From NCBI RefSeq assembly GCF_963678975.1, contig NC_089285.1, positions 11,394,694 to 11,458,693 on the forward strand: a stretch of DNA of 64,000 bases, given 5' to 3'. Origin of the DNA: Dysidea avara (lineage: Eukaryota; Porifera; Demospongiae; Dictyoceratida; Dysideidae). Shown here piece after piece: positions 11,475-23,329 of the stretch. The position numbers and the translations under genes are program-made. Position 1 is the stretch's first letter; every line of letters starts with the position of its first letter. A model generated the notes under the pieces. The model was not told the origin of the DNA and made no database searches. It saw nothing but the letters and a program-made list of their open reading frames with translations.

Positions 11475-12653
11475 GGCCCTACTTGTGGATGGAATGCGGC
11501 ATATCCCTTGCCTCACTCGTCACTTAAACTTTAGTAACAAACGGTGGACATGAACATAAAACATATAGCTGCGGGCAGAGTTTAATACATCCGGACCCAC
11601 AGAAAGGCAAGTACGACTAAATGCGCGAAAACTAGTCGAAAAACATTTTGACACACAAATATTAATCACAGTACGCTACTGCTAACCTGTAGAGATGGAG
11701 AAGACACCTCGGAAAACACCCGCTGATGAGTAGATGCTTGGCCAGGTCTGTCCATAGATAATATACGCGCTATCTATGGTCTGTCAAAGCTATTAGCAAA
11801 ATTATGATAGAGGCGCTTTTCAATAAACTCCGCTTATTCTAGTAATTTATTGTAGTTTACAAAGATTGGATATGGCAGCTTTTTTAAAAATTATTTGTAC
11901 TATGAAAATCGTCGAATTTAGACTTAGTGGTTGGTTAAATGTTTTAACAAAAGACTGTTCTATCACAAGGGAACCGGGAAACACAGAAAACTTCATGCCT
12001 GGATTGTTAGTGTGAGTCGATAATGCAGTTACCAATCGTCTTCTGTGTATTTTCCATAAGCGTATTTTGTACTATGAAAACCGCCGTATATAGCTTTCAT
12101 CTTTTAATGGTAGATAGATTTCATTATTATTATTATTATTATTGATTGTTGTGCAGACCTAGGTTAGGATTAGGAAAAAGGAAATCATCAGCATTAATAT
12201 CAATTTGGTGAGATATAATTTTAAATAACATTGTAGCCTTCTGTTCATTCCTGCATCTGGCTAAGGTGGGCCAATTAAGGTTCATGTTCGATATTGCTGC
12301 TATAACCGGGGAAGTGGCTAAAGATTATCTGACGCTGCATGCCAAAGCGCTAAAAGGCTTGCTCCCATATAGGCGCGTACATCTCGTGAATTAAAAATTT
12401 TTTTTTAGAAGTCACTCAATTTCTGGATATGTCTAGAGAGTTGCGGACCCCTCGCTCGCTCGTAAAAGATGAAAAATCGTTTTTACTAGTATTGGCATGC
12501 TGACATACAATGGACCCGCTTTAAGCGACAAAAATATAAAGTTACAAATGTATTCAATATCTAACATTTTAAGGTGCTTACCACAACGTCTTATAGCGAG
12601 ACCGAATTGTTTTCACTAAGACGCGCGAAATGAGGTGCGTGCCACGTCTTTTC
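11475..12653. other. Gene-free stretch with an inverted CCATAGATAATATACGCG pair
   Basis: CCATAGATAATATACGCG at about 11754 is repeated inverted at about 12845-12866, directly left of the long-TIR element. The two copies enclose about 1.1 kb. This may be the outer TIR of a larger element. A (TTA)n microsatellite lies near 12124. I see no gene. Confidence 0.4.
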
Positions 12654-12809
12654 TACTGAGGTTTTCACCAGCGTTCGAATCTGTGTGACGCCGTGCGTAA
12701 GTGCGTAGCGGTTAGCGTGATTGCACACTAAGCCTTTTGTCATCACGTTAACCGGTGCGCTCTAACGCACGACGTCACGCAGATTCGAACGCTGGTGAAA
12801 ACCTCAGTA
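12654..12809. mobile_element. Short fold-back MITE
   Basis: TACTGAGGTTTTCACCAGCG at 12654 is repeated inverted, ending CCTCAGTA at 12809. The arms (GCGTTCGAATCTG and related) extend about 40 bp. The 156-bp unit has TA ends, so a TA target duplication is possible. No coding content. Confidence 0.65.
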
Positions 12810-12868
12810 CAGGTTGCTATAGGCTCACGTGAAAAGTTTCCTATCCATAGCGCGTATATTATCTATGG

Positions 12869-14357
12869 TAGGGTCCGCAATCCAAAAAATCAACTTTCAC
12901 AAATCAATCCCCCTACCATTGTGGGATGTTCATTGTAGTATCCCATTGCTAGATCCACCATGAAACCGGAGGCACGATTGTTGTCTTCACAGAACTATCG
13001 ATTTTAGTATTTCGTGAGATGCAAAAATTATTTTTAAAATTTCGTGCTCCACACAAAGAGCAAGATAGAACTTGCTGCTTAGCTAGGTATTATCTAGAGT
13101 TAATGTAGTTAAAAAGTACGCACAGTAATAAGCAAATGATTCACTGGGTTCCCAGCACAGGATTGCTTTCTCTCAAAAAGCAGAAAACAAAACACAAATT
13201 TTCAAATTCAAACTGCCCTACCAGCCAAGATAAGAAAAGCCAACTCTTCCTCATAGTAATGTGATAAGGTTGGATGCATTGTCTGTCTATACTGTTAGTC
13301 TGGAAAAGATCTGAGACTTCTCACCATCTGGGTGAAGAACGTCAAAATTTTCGTGCGTCGTTTCAAGGGATTCTCTCAATGGTACCAAAGTGCTTTCCAG
13401 TACTTCTGATGCCACACTGGTCACTTAATTTTGTTTAGAATGATGATAAATGATGGATCAAAACGTTTGGTAGTAGTGGTACTTGGTGTTTCTGTGATTT
13501 CATATGATGCAGTATACCAGCAGCTCACCAGGAGCTCCACCCAGCTCGAATCAAAAATGAAAGATTTTGTGCATTTTTCGGTTTGTTTTGGGGTGTTTTG
13601 AAGCTTAATAGTGATGTAGGGTGATCTAGTGAAGATTTGAAGCTGCTGTGGAGCGTGAGAGGTGAAGTCAAATTTGGACGATTTTGCTGCCTCCCTTGAT
13701 GCATAGCTTAGAGCGAGGCGTGGAAGCTGTAGATGAAACAATAATTGACAACCGCTATTACCAAACATTCAGGGACATCTTCTGCCATAGTTTTAGTCTA
13801 TAATTGATGATTGTTGTCGCTGCAGAAGCGCTGGAAATGATTAGAAAGCGCAACACAATTCTTTGATAGTGCAGAAAATTTTGACGCTTGTCACCCAGAT
13901 GGTGAGAAGTCTCAGATCTTTTCCAAACTAACAGCATAGACAGACTATGCACCCAACCGTATCAAAACACTATGAGGAATAGTTGGCTTCTCTTGCCCTG
14001 GGTGGTAGGGCAGTTTGAATTCGAAACTTCATATTTCTTTGTCTGTTTTTTCAAAAAAAGCAACCCTGTGCCAGACACCCAGCTAATCATTTACTTACTT
14101 CTGTACGTAGTTTTCAACTACAACAACTCTGGATACGATTTGGCTAAGTGGCAAGTTTCATCCAGTCCTTTGTGTGGAGCACGAAATTTTAAAAATAAAT
14201 CTTGCATCTTGTGAGATACTGAAAATGATATTTCTGTGAAGACAACAATCGTACCTCCGGTTTCATGGTGGATCAAGCAATGGGATACTACAATGAACAT
14301 CCCACAATGGTAGGGGGATTGATTTGTAGAAGTTGATTTTTCGGATTGCGGACCCTA
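12869..14357. mobile_element. 1.49-kb element with TIRs of about 540 bp
   Basis: TAGGGTCCGCAATCC at 12869 pairs with GGATTGCGGACCCTA ending at 14357. The inverted similarity continues inward to about 13410 and 13810, with substitutions (for example AGATCTGAGACTTCTCACCA on the left and its complement at about 13900). A 7-bp direct repeat TCTATGG flanks the element (12862-12868 and 14358-14364). The centre (13421-13810) holds a minus-strand open frame of about 115 codons with no recognisable motif. It is probably non-autonomous; the superfamily is unknown. Confidence 0.75.
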
Positions 14358-14389
14358 TCTATGGGTGAACAAAACGATAGCCTACAATT

Positions 14390-15245
14390 TACGGGCCCAT
14401 ATAAATAGCCGCTGTGTTGATTTTTTCACTGTTCAACGTCGCTTCGGCCCGACAGGTGCCTTTTGGCATACCGTAGTACGCGCAATGCATTCTTCATGGA
14501 CTTACCAGTGTCCTCCTTTGTGTCCCATTCATCTTTGCTGACAGGGAAAGGTGTCGATTTGGATCGTCCGTATTTTTCATCGTAGCTATTTCGATTGCAG
14601 AGGTGCTTTTCAAACAGTTCTTGATTCGTACTGCTGTGTAACGGGGTTGAACATAGCCTACAACGAAGCGTAATGGATACTTTACTTTTCAGATGATAAT
14701 TAATATGATTGGGGCGCGCGGCACGATTTCTTTCTTTTGGTATGCGTGGATTGTAGAGGTGCTTTCGAACAGTTCTTGATTCGAAATGCTGTGTAACGGG
14801 TTGAACATAGCTGACAACGAAGCGTAACGGATACTTCACTTTTCAGACGATAATTGATATAGCTGGGGCGTGCGGTGCCTCTTCAGATGCGGTATGCTTG
14901 GGCTCACCAGTCATAATAAAATTATTTACAAAAAAAGTTAACAAACAAGTACACGAAAAAATTTGGAATTTTCAACTAGAGTAGGGACCATAGCACATCG
15001 ATAAAAAGTACTGAAACAAGTTGGAGTAGTCCATGATATTAAATCACTGTAAAGCAATAAGAAGTGTTATATCCCTACTGTGCATTTCTGTTATGGTATC
15101 TTGAGCACAGTAGGGATATAACACTTATTGTTTTACAGTGATTTAATATCATGGACTACTCCAACTTGTTTCAGTACTTTTTATCGATGTGCTATGGTCC
15201 CTACTCTAGTTGAAAATTCCAAATTTTTTCATGTACTTGTATATA
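14390..15245 (-). repeat. Dispersed repeat family X, copy 1, carrying an ORF
   Basis: The first of at least four copies (also about 27060-28190, 31740-32720 and 44780-45655). The left part contains a minus-strand open frame (14839-14426). Its end reads VSKDEWDTKEDTGKSMKNAL and later AKRHLSGRS, almost the same as in the inverted copy 2. Its N-terminal half holds an internal duplication (IPKERNRAARPNHINY... and a second CRLCST unit). The right part runs through ACCAGTCATAATAA to a palindrome ending ACTTGTATATATATATA. Copies 3 and 4 end in the same way. The ORF may be coding or a by-product of DNA conservation. The repeat class is not recognised. Confidence 0.6.
14946..15240. repeat. Near-perfect palindrome M1
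   Basis: The left arm (14946 to about 15078) and right arm (about 15110-15240) are almost perfect reverse complements, from CAAGTACACGAAAAAATTTG inward to AGTGTTATATCCCTACTGTG. The spacer is about 30 bp. A degenerate copy at 37380-37560 is cut in its right arm and fused to the second palindrome family. Confidence 0.85.
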
Positions 15246-15250
15246 TATAT

Positions 15251-15578
15251 ATACCTAATCAAAAACAGCCAAGCTGTAAAAAAAGGTGCGGGCCCCAAAA
15301 AGGCCATGGTGAAAAAAGATGTGAAATCCAAGGTGGCGGCCAAGAAATGGCTGTGATGGTAGGTTAATGGTTACATTTTAATAACGACAATTCAGGTGAA
15401 TTTTGTGCCGCTTGGTCTTGGCACCAAATTCACCTGAATTGTTGTTATTAAAATGTAACCATTAACCTACCATCACAGCCATTTCTTGGCCGCCACCTTG
15501 GATTTCACATCTTTTTTCACCATGGCCTTTTTGGGGGCCGCACCTTTTTTTACAGCTTGGCTGTTTTTGATTAGATAT
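15251..15578. repeat. Near-perfect palindrome M2
   Basis: Arms of about 155 bp meet at about 15414. They include TTTGATTAGGTATA-like ends, ACAGCCAAGCTGTAAAAAAA, AAATCCAAGGTGGCGGCC and AATTCACCTGAATT. Both arms keep an open, lysine-rich reading (AVKKGA..KKAMVKKDVKSK) ending WL-stop. An incomplete copy lies at 37580-37795. No known gene matches. The antisense open frame 15486-15827 simply overlaps the right arm. Confidence 0.85.
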
Positions 15579-15599
15579 CACTTCTTTTTGTATTTGTAT

Positions 15600-18500
15600 A
15601 CTGCAAAGCCGGCCTATGGCTGGCTTTGGGGCTTTTTTAACCCATGTGTTTTTTCTTTAACACAGGAAGAAGAAAAGAACTTAAAGAAGAATTTTAGTAC
15701 TTCAATTATTTTTGATTTTATTAGTAATTATACAAATTATATACATATATTTATTACATGCCCATTATTCCCCACAGGATTTTTTTTGCAGCTGATCTCT
15801 CTACTGGGTGACTTGAAATGTAGCTGAACTATATACAGGATGGTTTCTTTGTAGCTGAACTCTCTACAAGGTAACCTCTTATTGCTGATCTCTCTACAGG
15901 GTATTTTGTTTCTAGCTGAACTCTCTACAGGTGATTTGTTTGCAGCTAAACTCTCTACATGGTGGTGTCTTTGTAGCCGAACTCTCTACATGATGGTTTC
16001 TTTGTAGCTGAACTCTCTATAAGGTGACTTCGTCTAGCTGAACTCTCTACAGGGTGATTTTTTTTGTAGCTGAACTCTCTGCAGGGTGCAGCTGAACTCT
16101 CTACATGATGGTTTCTTTGTAACTGAACACTCTACAAGGTGACTTCTTCTAGCTGATCTTTCTACAGGGTGAATTGTTGTAGCTGAACTATCTACAAGGT
16201 AACTTCTTATAGCTGATCTCTATACAGGGTGATTTGTTTGTAGTTGAATTCTGTACAGGTGGTTTCTTTGTAGCTAAACTCTTTACAAGGTGACTTCTTC
16301 TAGCTGAACTCTCTACGGGGTAATTTCTTTGTAGCTGAACTCTCTATATGATGGTTTCTTTGTAACTGAACTCTCTACAAGGTAACTTCTTCTAGCTGAT
16401 CTTTCTACTGGGTGATTTGTTTGCAGCTGAACTCTCTACATGGTGGTTTCTTTGTTGCTGATCTCTCTACAGGGTGATTTGTTTGTAACTGAACTCTGTA
16501 CAAGTGCGTTTTTGTGGGTGATCTCACTGCAGGTTGATTTGTTTGTAGCTGAACTCACTAAAGGGTGATTTTGCTTGTAGCTGAACTCCTTGCATTGTAT
16601 CTAGTTTCTAGCTGATCTCTCTACAGGATGATTTGTTTGTAGCTGATCTCTCTACAAGTTGATTTGTATGTAGCTGATCTCTCTGCAGGTTGATTAATTT
16701 GCAGCAGATCTCTCTACAAGGTAATTTGTTTGTAGCTGAACTGTCTATAAAGTGATTTATTTGTAGCTGATCTCTCTGCAGGTTGATTTGTTTTAGCTGA
16801 ACTCTCTACAGGGTGATATACTTGTAGCTGAACTCCTTACATTGTGTCTAGTTTCTAGCTGATCTCTCTACAGCGTGATTTGTTTGTAGCTGATCTCTCT
16901 ACAAGTTGATTTGTGTGTAGCTGATCTTTCAACTGATTGATTTGTTTGTAGCCGATCTCTCTACAGGGTAATTTATTTGTAGCTGAACTCTGTACAAGGT
17001 GTTTTTTTGTAGGTGATCTCACTGCAGGTTGATTTGTTTGTAGCTGAACTTACTAAAGGGTGATTTGCTTGTAGCTGAACTCCTTACATTGTGTCCAGTT
17101 TCTAGCTGATCTCTCTACAGAGTGATTTGTTTGTTGCTGAACTCTCTATAAGGTGATTTGTTTGCAGCTGAACTCTCTACATGGTGGTTTCTTTGTTGCT
17201 GAACTCTCTACAGGGTGTTTTGCTTGTAGCTGAACTCTCTGCAGGGTGATTTGTTTCTAGCTTATCTCTCTACAGGTTGATTTGTGTGTAACTGATCTCT
17301 CTACAAGCTGATTTGTTTGTAGCTGAATTCTCTGCAAAGTGTTTTGTTTGTAGCTGACCTCTCTTCAGGGTGATTGTTTATAGTTGATCTCTCTACAGGG
17401 TGATTTTTTTGTAGCTGACCTCTCTTCAGGGTGATTTGTTTCTAGCTGATCTCTCTACAGGGTGATTTTTTGTAGCTGACCTCTCTTCAGGGTTATTTGT
17501 TTCTAGCTGATTACTCTGCAGGTTGATTTGCTTGTAGATGAACTCTCTACAGGGTAACTTGCTTGTAGCTGAACTCCTTACTTTGTGTCTAGTTTGTAGC
17601 TGATCTCTCTACAGGGTGATTTGTTTGTAGCTGATCTCTATACAAGTTGATTGTGTGTAGCTGATCTCTCTGCAGGGTGATTTGTTTGTAGCCGATCTCT
17701 CTACAAGGTAATTTGTTTGTAGCTGAACTATCTATAAGGTGATTTGTATGTAGCTAATCTCTCTGCAGATTGATTTGTTTTAGCTGAACTCTGATTTGTT
17801 TTTAGCTTATCTCTGTACAGGTTGATTTGTGTGTAACTGATCTCTCTACAAGCTGATTTGTTTGTAGCTGATCACTCTGCAGGTTGATTTGTTTCTAAAT
17901 GATCTCTCTACAGGTTGATTTGTTTGTTGCTGATCGCTCTAAAGGTTGATTTGTTTGTAGCTGAACTCTCTGCAAAATGTTTTGTTTATAGTTGATCTCT
18001 ACAGGGTGATTTTTTTGTAGCTGACCTCTCTTCAGGATGATTTGTTTCTAGCTGATATCTCTACAGGGTGATTTTTTGTAGCTGACCTCTCTTCAGGGTG
18101 ATTTGTTTCTAGCTAATCGCTCTACAGGTTGGTTTGTTTGTAGCTGAACTCTCTACACGGTGATTTGCTTGTAGCTGAACTCCTTACATTGTATCTAGTT
18201 TCTAGCTGATCTCTCTACAGGGTGATTTGTTTGTAGCTGATCTCTCTACAAGTTGAATTGTGTGTAGCTGATCTCTCTGCAGGTTGATTTGTTTGTAGCC
18301 AATCTCTCTACAAGGTAATTTATTTGTAGCTGAACTGTCTAAAAGGTGATTTGTTTGTAGCTGATCTCTCTGCAGGTTGATTTGTTTTAGCTGAACTCTC
18401 TACAGGGTGATTTATTTGTAGCTGAACTCCTTACATTGTGTGTAGTTTCTAGCTGATCTCTCTACAGGGTGATTTGTTTGTAATTGATCTCTCTACAAGT

Positions 18501-21235
18501 TGATTTGTGTGTAGCTGATCTCTCTGCAGGTTGATTTGTTTGTAGCCGATCTCTCTATAAGGTAATTTGTTTGTAGTTGATCTCTCTGCAGGTTGATTTG
18601 TTTTAGCTGAACTCTCTACAGGCTGATTTGTTTGTAGCCGATCTCTTGCAGGGTAATTTGTTTGTAGCTGAACTCTCTACAAGTTGATTTGTGTGTAGCT
18701 GATCTCTCTGCAGGTTGATTTGTTTGTAGCCAATCTCTCTACAGGGCAATTTGTTTGTAGCTCTACAGGGTGATTTATTTGTAGCTGACCTCTCTTCAGG
18801 GTGATTTGTTTCTAGCTGATTGCTCTGCAGGTTGATTTGCTTGTAGATGAACACTCTACAGGGTAACTTGCTTGTAGCTGAACTCCTTACTTTGTGTCTA
18901 GTTTGTAGCTGATCTCTCTACAGGGTGATTTGTTTGTAGCTGAACTGCTTACATTGTGTGTAGTTTCTAGCTGATCTCTCTACAGGGTGATTTGTTTGTA
19001 GCTGATCTCTATACAAGTTGATTGTATGTAGCTGATCTCTCTGCAGGGTGATTTGTTTGTAGCCGATCTCTCTACAAGGTAATTTGTTTGTAGCTGAACT
19101 ATCTATAAGATGATTTGTATGTAGCTAATCTCTCTGCAGATTGATTTGTTTTAGCTGAACTCTGATTTGTTTTTAGCTTATCTCTGTACAGGTTGATTTG
19201 TGTGTAACTGATCTCTCTACAAGCTGATTTGTTTGTAGCTGATCACTCTGCAGGTTGATTTGTTTCTAGATGATCTCTCTGCAGGTTGATTTGTTTGTTG
19301 CTGATGCTCTAAAGGTTGATTTGTTTGTAGCTGAACTCTCTGCAAAATGTTTTGTTTGTAGTTGATCTCTTTACAAGGTGATTTTTTGTAGCTGACCTCT
19401 CTTCAGGGTGATTTGTTTCTAGCTGATATCTCTACAGGGTGATTTTTGTAGCTGACCTCTCTTCAGGGTGATTTGCTTGTAGCTGAACTCCTTACATTGT
19501 ATCTAGTTTCTAGCTGATCTCTCTACAGGGTGATTTGTTTGTAGCTGATCTCTCTACAAGTTGAATTGTGTGTAGCTGATCTCTCTGCAGGTTGATTTGT
19601 TTGTAGCCATCTCTCTACAAGGTAATTTATTTGGAGCTGAACTGTCTAAAAGGTGATTTATTTGTAGCTGATCTCGCTGCAGGTTGATTTGTTTTAGCTG
19701 AACTCTCTACAGGGTGATTTGTTTGTAGCTGATCTCTCTACAAGTTGATTTGTGTGTAGCTGATCTCTCTGCAGGTTGATTTGTTCGTAGCCGATCTCTT
19801 TACAGGTAATCTGTTTGTAGCTGAACTCTCTATAAGGTGATTTGTTTGTAGCTGATCTCTCTGCAGGTTGATTTGTTTTAGCTGAACTCTCTACAGGGTG
19901 ATTGCTTGTAGCTGAACTCCTTACATTGTGTCTAGTTTCTAGCTGATGTCTCTACAGGGTGATTTTTTGTAGCTGAACTCTCTTCAGGGTGATTTGTTTC
20001 TAGCTGATCTCTCTACAGGTAGATTTGTGTTGATTTGTTCATTGCTGATCGCTCTAAAGGTTGATTTGTTGCAGTTGAACACCCTGCAAAGTGTTTTATT
20101 TGTAGCTGATCACTCTAAAGGGTAATTTGTTTGTAGCTGAACTCTCTCCACAGTGACTTGTGTGTAGCTGAATTCTGTGTAACTGAATTCTCTAGAGAGT
20201 GACTTAATTGTAGCTGAATTCTCTACACAGTGCATGACTTGTTTATAGCTGAACTTTCTTCAGTGTGACTTGTAATGTTCTGAATCTCTATAGTGATATA
20301 TTTGCTTAACTCTCCTCATGGTGACTGTCTTCTTGCTGAACTGTCTATAAGATTAACTGTTTGCAGCTGAACTCCCTACAGAATAACTTGTGATGTAATA
20401 AAATTCTATAATGGAGTAAATAAATTAGCCGAATGCTCTATTAGGGTGACTGTTCTATTAGAGTATCTCGATCTCACATTTGCTACACGGAGTTGGCTTT
20501 CGAATCATAACTCAGTGGTTTGTAATCCGATTCTTCTGTACTACTGCAAGGACTTTCTATGAAGATTATTCCAGCTATACACCGATTTTCAGCTCATTGC
20601 TCTAAGCGGTTTGCCTAGTAGGCGTGAAAACTAATACCTTTTTATTGATAAAAATCGATCGCGTAATTGTGACACAGGTTGGGTTTTGTGTCATATCTCC
20701 GTGGTCTTTATCTCGATTCCTTTCAAACCACCAAAAGGCACTCCTACGATGGTTACTCCATCTACATAGCAATTTTCAACTCATTCCATGAAGCGGTTTA
20801 CCCTGTAGGCGTGACAACAAATCGATCTTGTTTTACGCGAATAATCGGTCATAACTCCTGAACCATTCATCGGATTTGTACCAAATTTGATGCTAGGATT
20901 CGCCTATGGACTCCCTTTCTGTGTGCCAAATTTCAAGGCAATCGGAGTACGCGTTTGCTTGTTATAGCAATTTTTGCAAGCGTGCGAAAAGACGAAGAAG
21001 AAAAAAAAACGAAACTTTGGCAGCTCGTATTTCGGAAATGGCTGGAGCGATTTCCTTCAAATTTGGAATGTAGACTCCCTTGGCTGGCAGGCAACTGTGT
21101 AGCAAATTTGGTTCCAATCAGATAAGTGATCACCGAGATACAAAGGTGTGAAAATGACGTTTTCGTTCTTCCTGTCAATATACTCACGGTGTGGCGCGCC
21201 GGCTTCTTGGGCCGCACGACACACTACCGTGTGTC
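15600..21235 (+). mobile_element. Minisatellite-bearing repeat element, copy A
   Basis: Three modules in order. (1) A leader at about 15630-15780 beginning GGGGCTTTTTTAACC, then TTTCTTTAACACAGGAAGAA. (2) A 31-bp tandem array, about 15787-20420. (3) A unique 0.8-kb module (about 20440-21235) starting at a CTCTATTAGAG motif, then GTTGGCTTTCGAATCATAAC, and ending in the perfect hairpin GACACACTACCGTGTGTC (21218-21235) plus TT. Copy B (34774 to about 36180, inverted) has the same module order and the same hairpin end, but a roughly nine-fold shorter array. This layout is reminiscent of non-autonomous Helentron-like elements, but no rep/helicase gene is present and the class is not proven. Confidence 0.65.
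15787..20420 (+). repeat. Tandem array of 31-bp units, about 4.6 kb, with higher-order repeat
   Basis: About 150 degenerate copies of a 31-bp unit with core GTAGCTGATCTCTCTACAGG followed by GTGATTTGTTT. Variants have GAACTCTCTAC, AAGTTGATTTGTGT or CCTTACATTGTGTCTAG. Single units occasionally lose bases. A higher-order repeat is visible. The distinctive block CCTTACTTTGTGTCTAGTTT at about 17577 recurs at about 18886, and CCTTACATTGTATCTAGTTT at about 18180 recurs at about 19490. Both are offset by about 1.31 kb, so a segment of some 42 units was duplicated recently. Open frames in the array are artefacts. Confidence 0.95.
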
Positions 21236-22697
21236 TTGATATATATATATATAACACAGGGGGTGCAACTGCACAATAAACAATAGACACATGCAGTACA
21301 TTGTATAATTGCTTGTTATCTCATTATTCGGTTCCAGCTGCTAGTCATACATGATCAATAACTTTCAGGCAGAACAAGAAAGGTAGAGCATTCAATTATT
21401 TTATTCAGTAAACTATTCCAGTTAATAATAGTGTGAGGGAAGAAGCTTTACTGGTAGTAGTTGGATGATGTTACAAGTGTTATTAATCACTGATGTGATA
21501 AACGTGTAAAGCGAGACAAGAGCCATCAGTGAGGTAAGTAATGTTCTGGGATACTGATGTCAGGCGAGTCTTGATGTAAAAGGTTATAATAATTAATCTG
21601 CTAAACTTTCTGAATAGACCACTAGAGATCATTCATCATGTCCCACACTTTGCTTGTTAGTTATCGATCAAGTACTGTTGGTGTGGATCCCATACATCAT
21701 TTGCATATACAGTATCAGTCTCAGTAATGTAGTAGTTTTAACAGATGGTCATCACTGGTATAATGTTTGTTTCATAAAATTTAATATCTTGCTTGCCTTA
21801 TTGATTACTTCTTGATGTGTTTAGACCATGATATGAAGTTCTGTAATAATATTATGTTGTTCCACTGAATGTAAAAGTCAAGTACAGTTTACAGTAACGT
21901 GTATGGCAGGGCTCAATATCACTTGCCACTGTTTAGTCCATTCTACTAAAGTATTCAAGTCTATGTCGTGATCTTGATAACTTTGCATAGAACATAATCA
22001 TCAATGGATATATGAACTTATTCTGGTACTTACTGTTAATGTGCAATAGTTTTAAGTTTCAAGCTAGTTTGTGTTACACCCATTTAGATTATAATCCATT
22101 ATGAATGTTCTATTATGTGGTTTTGACTGCTCTATTAGAATACATCTGACTGCTCTATTAGAGTATCTCAATCTTCATTGATGTTCCCTTGTAGTTAAAT
22201 TCATACTCTTTGTAGGTTTCCTAATGCACTGTGGCTATACTGCTCTCTTCCCATTTGTATATTTGTGCAGCCAAACTATGATGGTTTGTTGCTCCTGCTG
22301 CAAGCCTACAAGTTCAAATTTCAAATGGGTTTCTGGAACCCCAGGAAACCCCACTAAATATTCTCCTGCCACTAATAGGTAGCATGCAAGTATAACACTG
22401 CATGCGTGGAAGATTCTGGTATGGGTAATTCAACAACACAATCTTGAAAATTTAATTGTACAGAAACAATACACTGGTCTCTGTTAACCTGATAATATTA
22501 GCTGACTACTTAACAGGTATTGTACATGATGACTGACTTGATGTACATGTTTAATTTAGTACTGTGTAATACCAAGCATCACCAGCAATATCATGTTAGC
22601 TATCCATAAATGGATTTGTAAAAGTAAACAAACTAGTGTAAAATAATTTTTAAAAAGATTGTTGAAAAAAACAAAACAAAGAAACTCCAGTCAAATA
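21236..22697. other. Gene-free stretch; short AT microsatellite and palindromic motifs
   Basis: (AT)n lies at about 21240-21252. Two copies of GACTGCTCTATTAGA(A/G)TA lie at about 22115 and 22150. I recognise no gene or complete mobile element. Confidence 0.4.
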
Positions 22698-22852
22698 AGC
22701 TAGCATGTTAAACACAAAGAGATTTCTTTGAACTCAAACATTTATACAGAAGCATTCTCAGTACTTACCTGCCCCTGATTTATGGAAACTATTATAGTCA
22801 CTATATCCATTGAGTCCAAATAGAGATCTCTTTGTGTTTTACATGCCGGCTT
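22698..22852. mobile_element. Small MITE-like inverted repeat
   Basis: CATGTTAAACACAAAGAGAT near 22704 is repeated inverted (ATCTCTTTGTGTTTTACATG) near 22845. The arms are about 25 bp. I could not define a target duplication. Confidence 0.5.
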
Positions 22853-23329
22853 GTTCGACTCTTGTTTCTTTACTTTTTCTGTGATCTCCATTCCCATGTT
22901 AAAATTGTTTTTACACTAGTTATTATTTGTTTCACTGATCTACAAGAAATCTGTCCACTTTTTTGTGATAAAAACTACACAGCTTTCCTTCCTATGTCTT
23001 TGTTCATCTCCATGACCTATTTTTGATTTGATTTTGATTAATTTGTGAAAAATCTGTAGGTTGCTACAAGAACACCCCCAATAAATATATGCAACATTAC
23101 ATCACACAAAGCACAAACTACAAAAACAAACACATACACACCAAAAATAAATTATATTCATGCAAGATAATTAAGTAGCAGAATGAAAAACTTTACGTGA
23201 ACTTAAATTACATACAGAGAATGGTGACTCATTCCACAAGAAGACTATATTTACAAAAAAAAAGAAAATATGATTGCATTAATTGCAGAGCGTTTAGTCA
23301 TGAGTGTTTTAGAATGAGATAGGGTATTG

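Noticed and set aside
13421..13768. Minus-strand ORF in the centre of the long-TIR element as a transposase
   Set aside because: No catalytic motif, no zinc finger, and only about 115 codons.
18603..18854. Open frame of about 83 codons within the 31-bp array
   Set aside because: The frame reflects the tandem repeat; unit indels change frame everywhere else.
15787..20420. CRISPR-like array
   Set aside because: Units are contiguous degenerate 31-bp repeats without unique spacers, in a eukaryotic context.
21210..21245. Definite Helitron 3' end
   Set aside because: The terminal hairpin fits, but there is no CTRR end, no Rep/helicase gene and only two copies to compare.
20933..21290. Open frames at the end of minisatellite element copy A as a gene
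   Set aside because: The similarity to copy B is equally strong at DNA level outside frames, and copy B breaks the reading.
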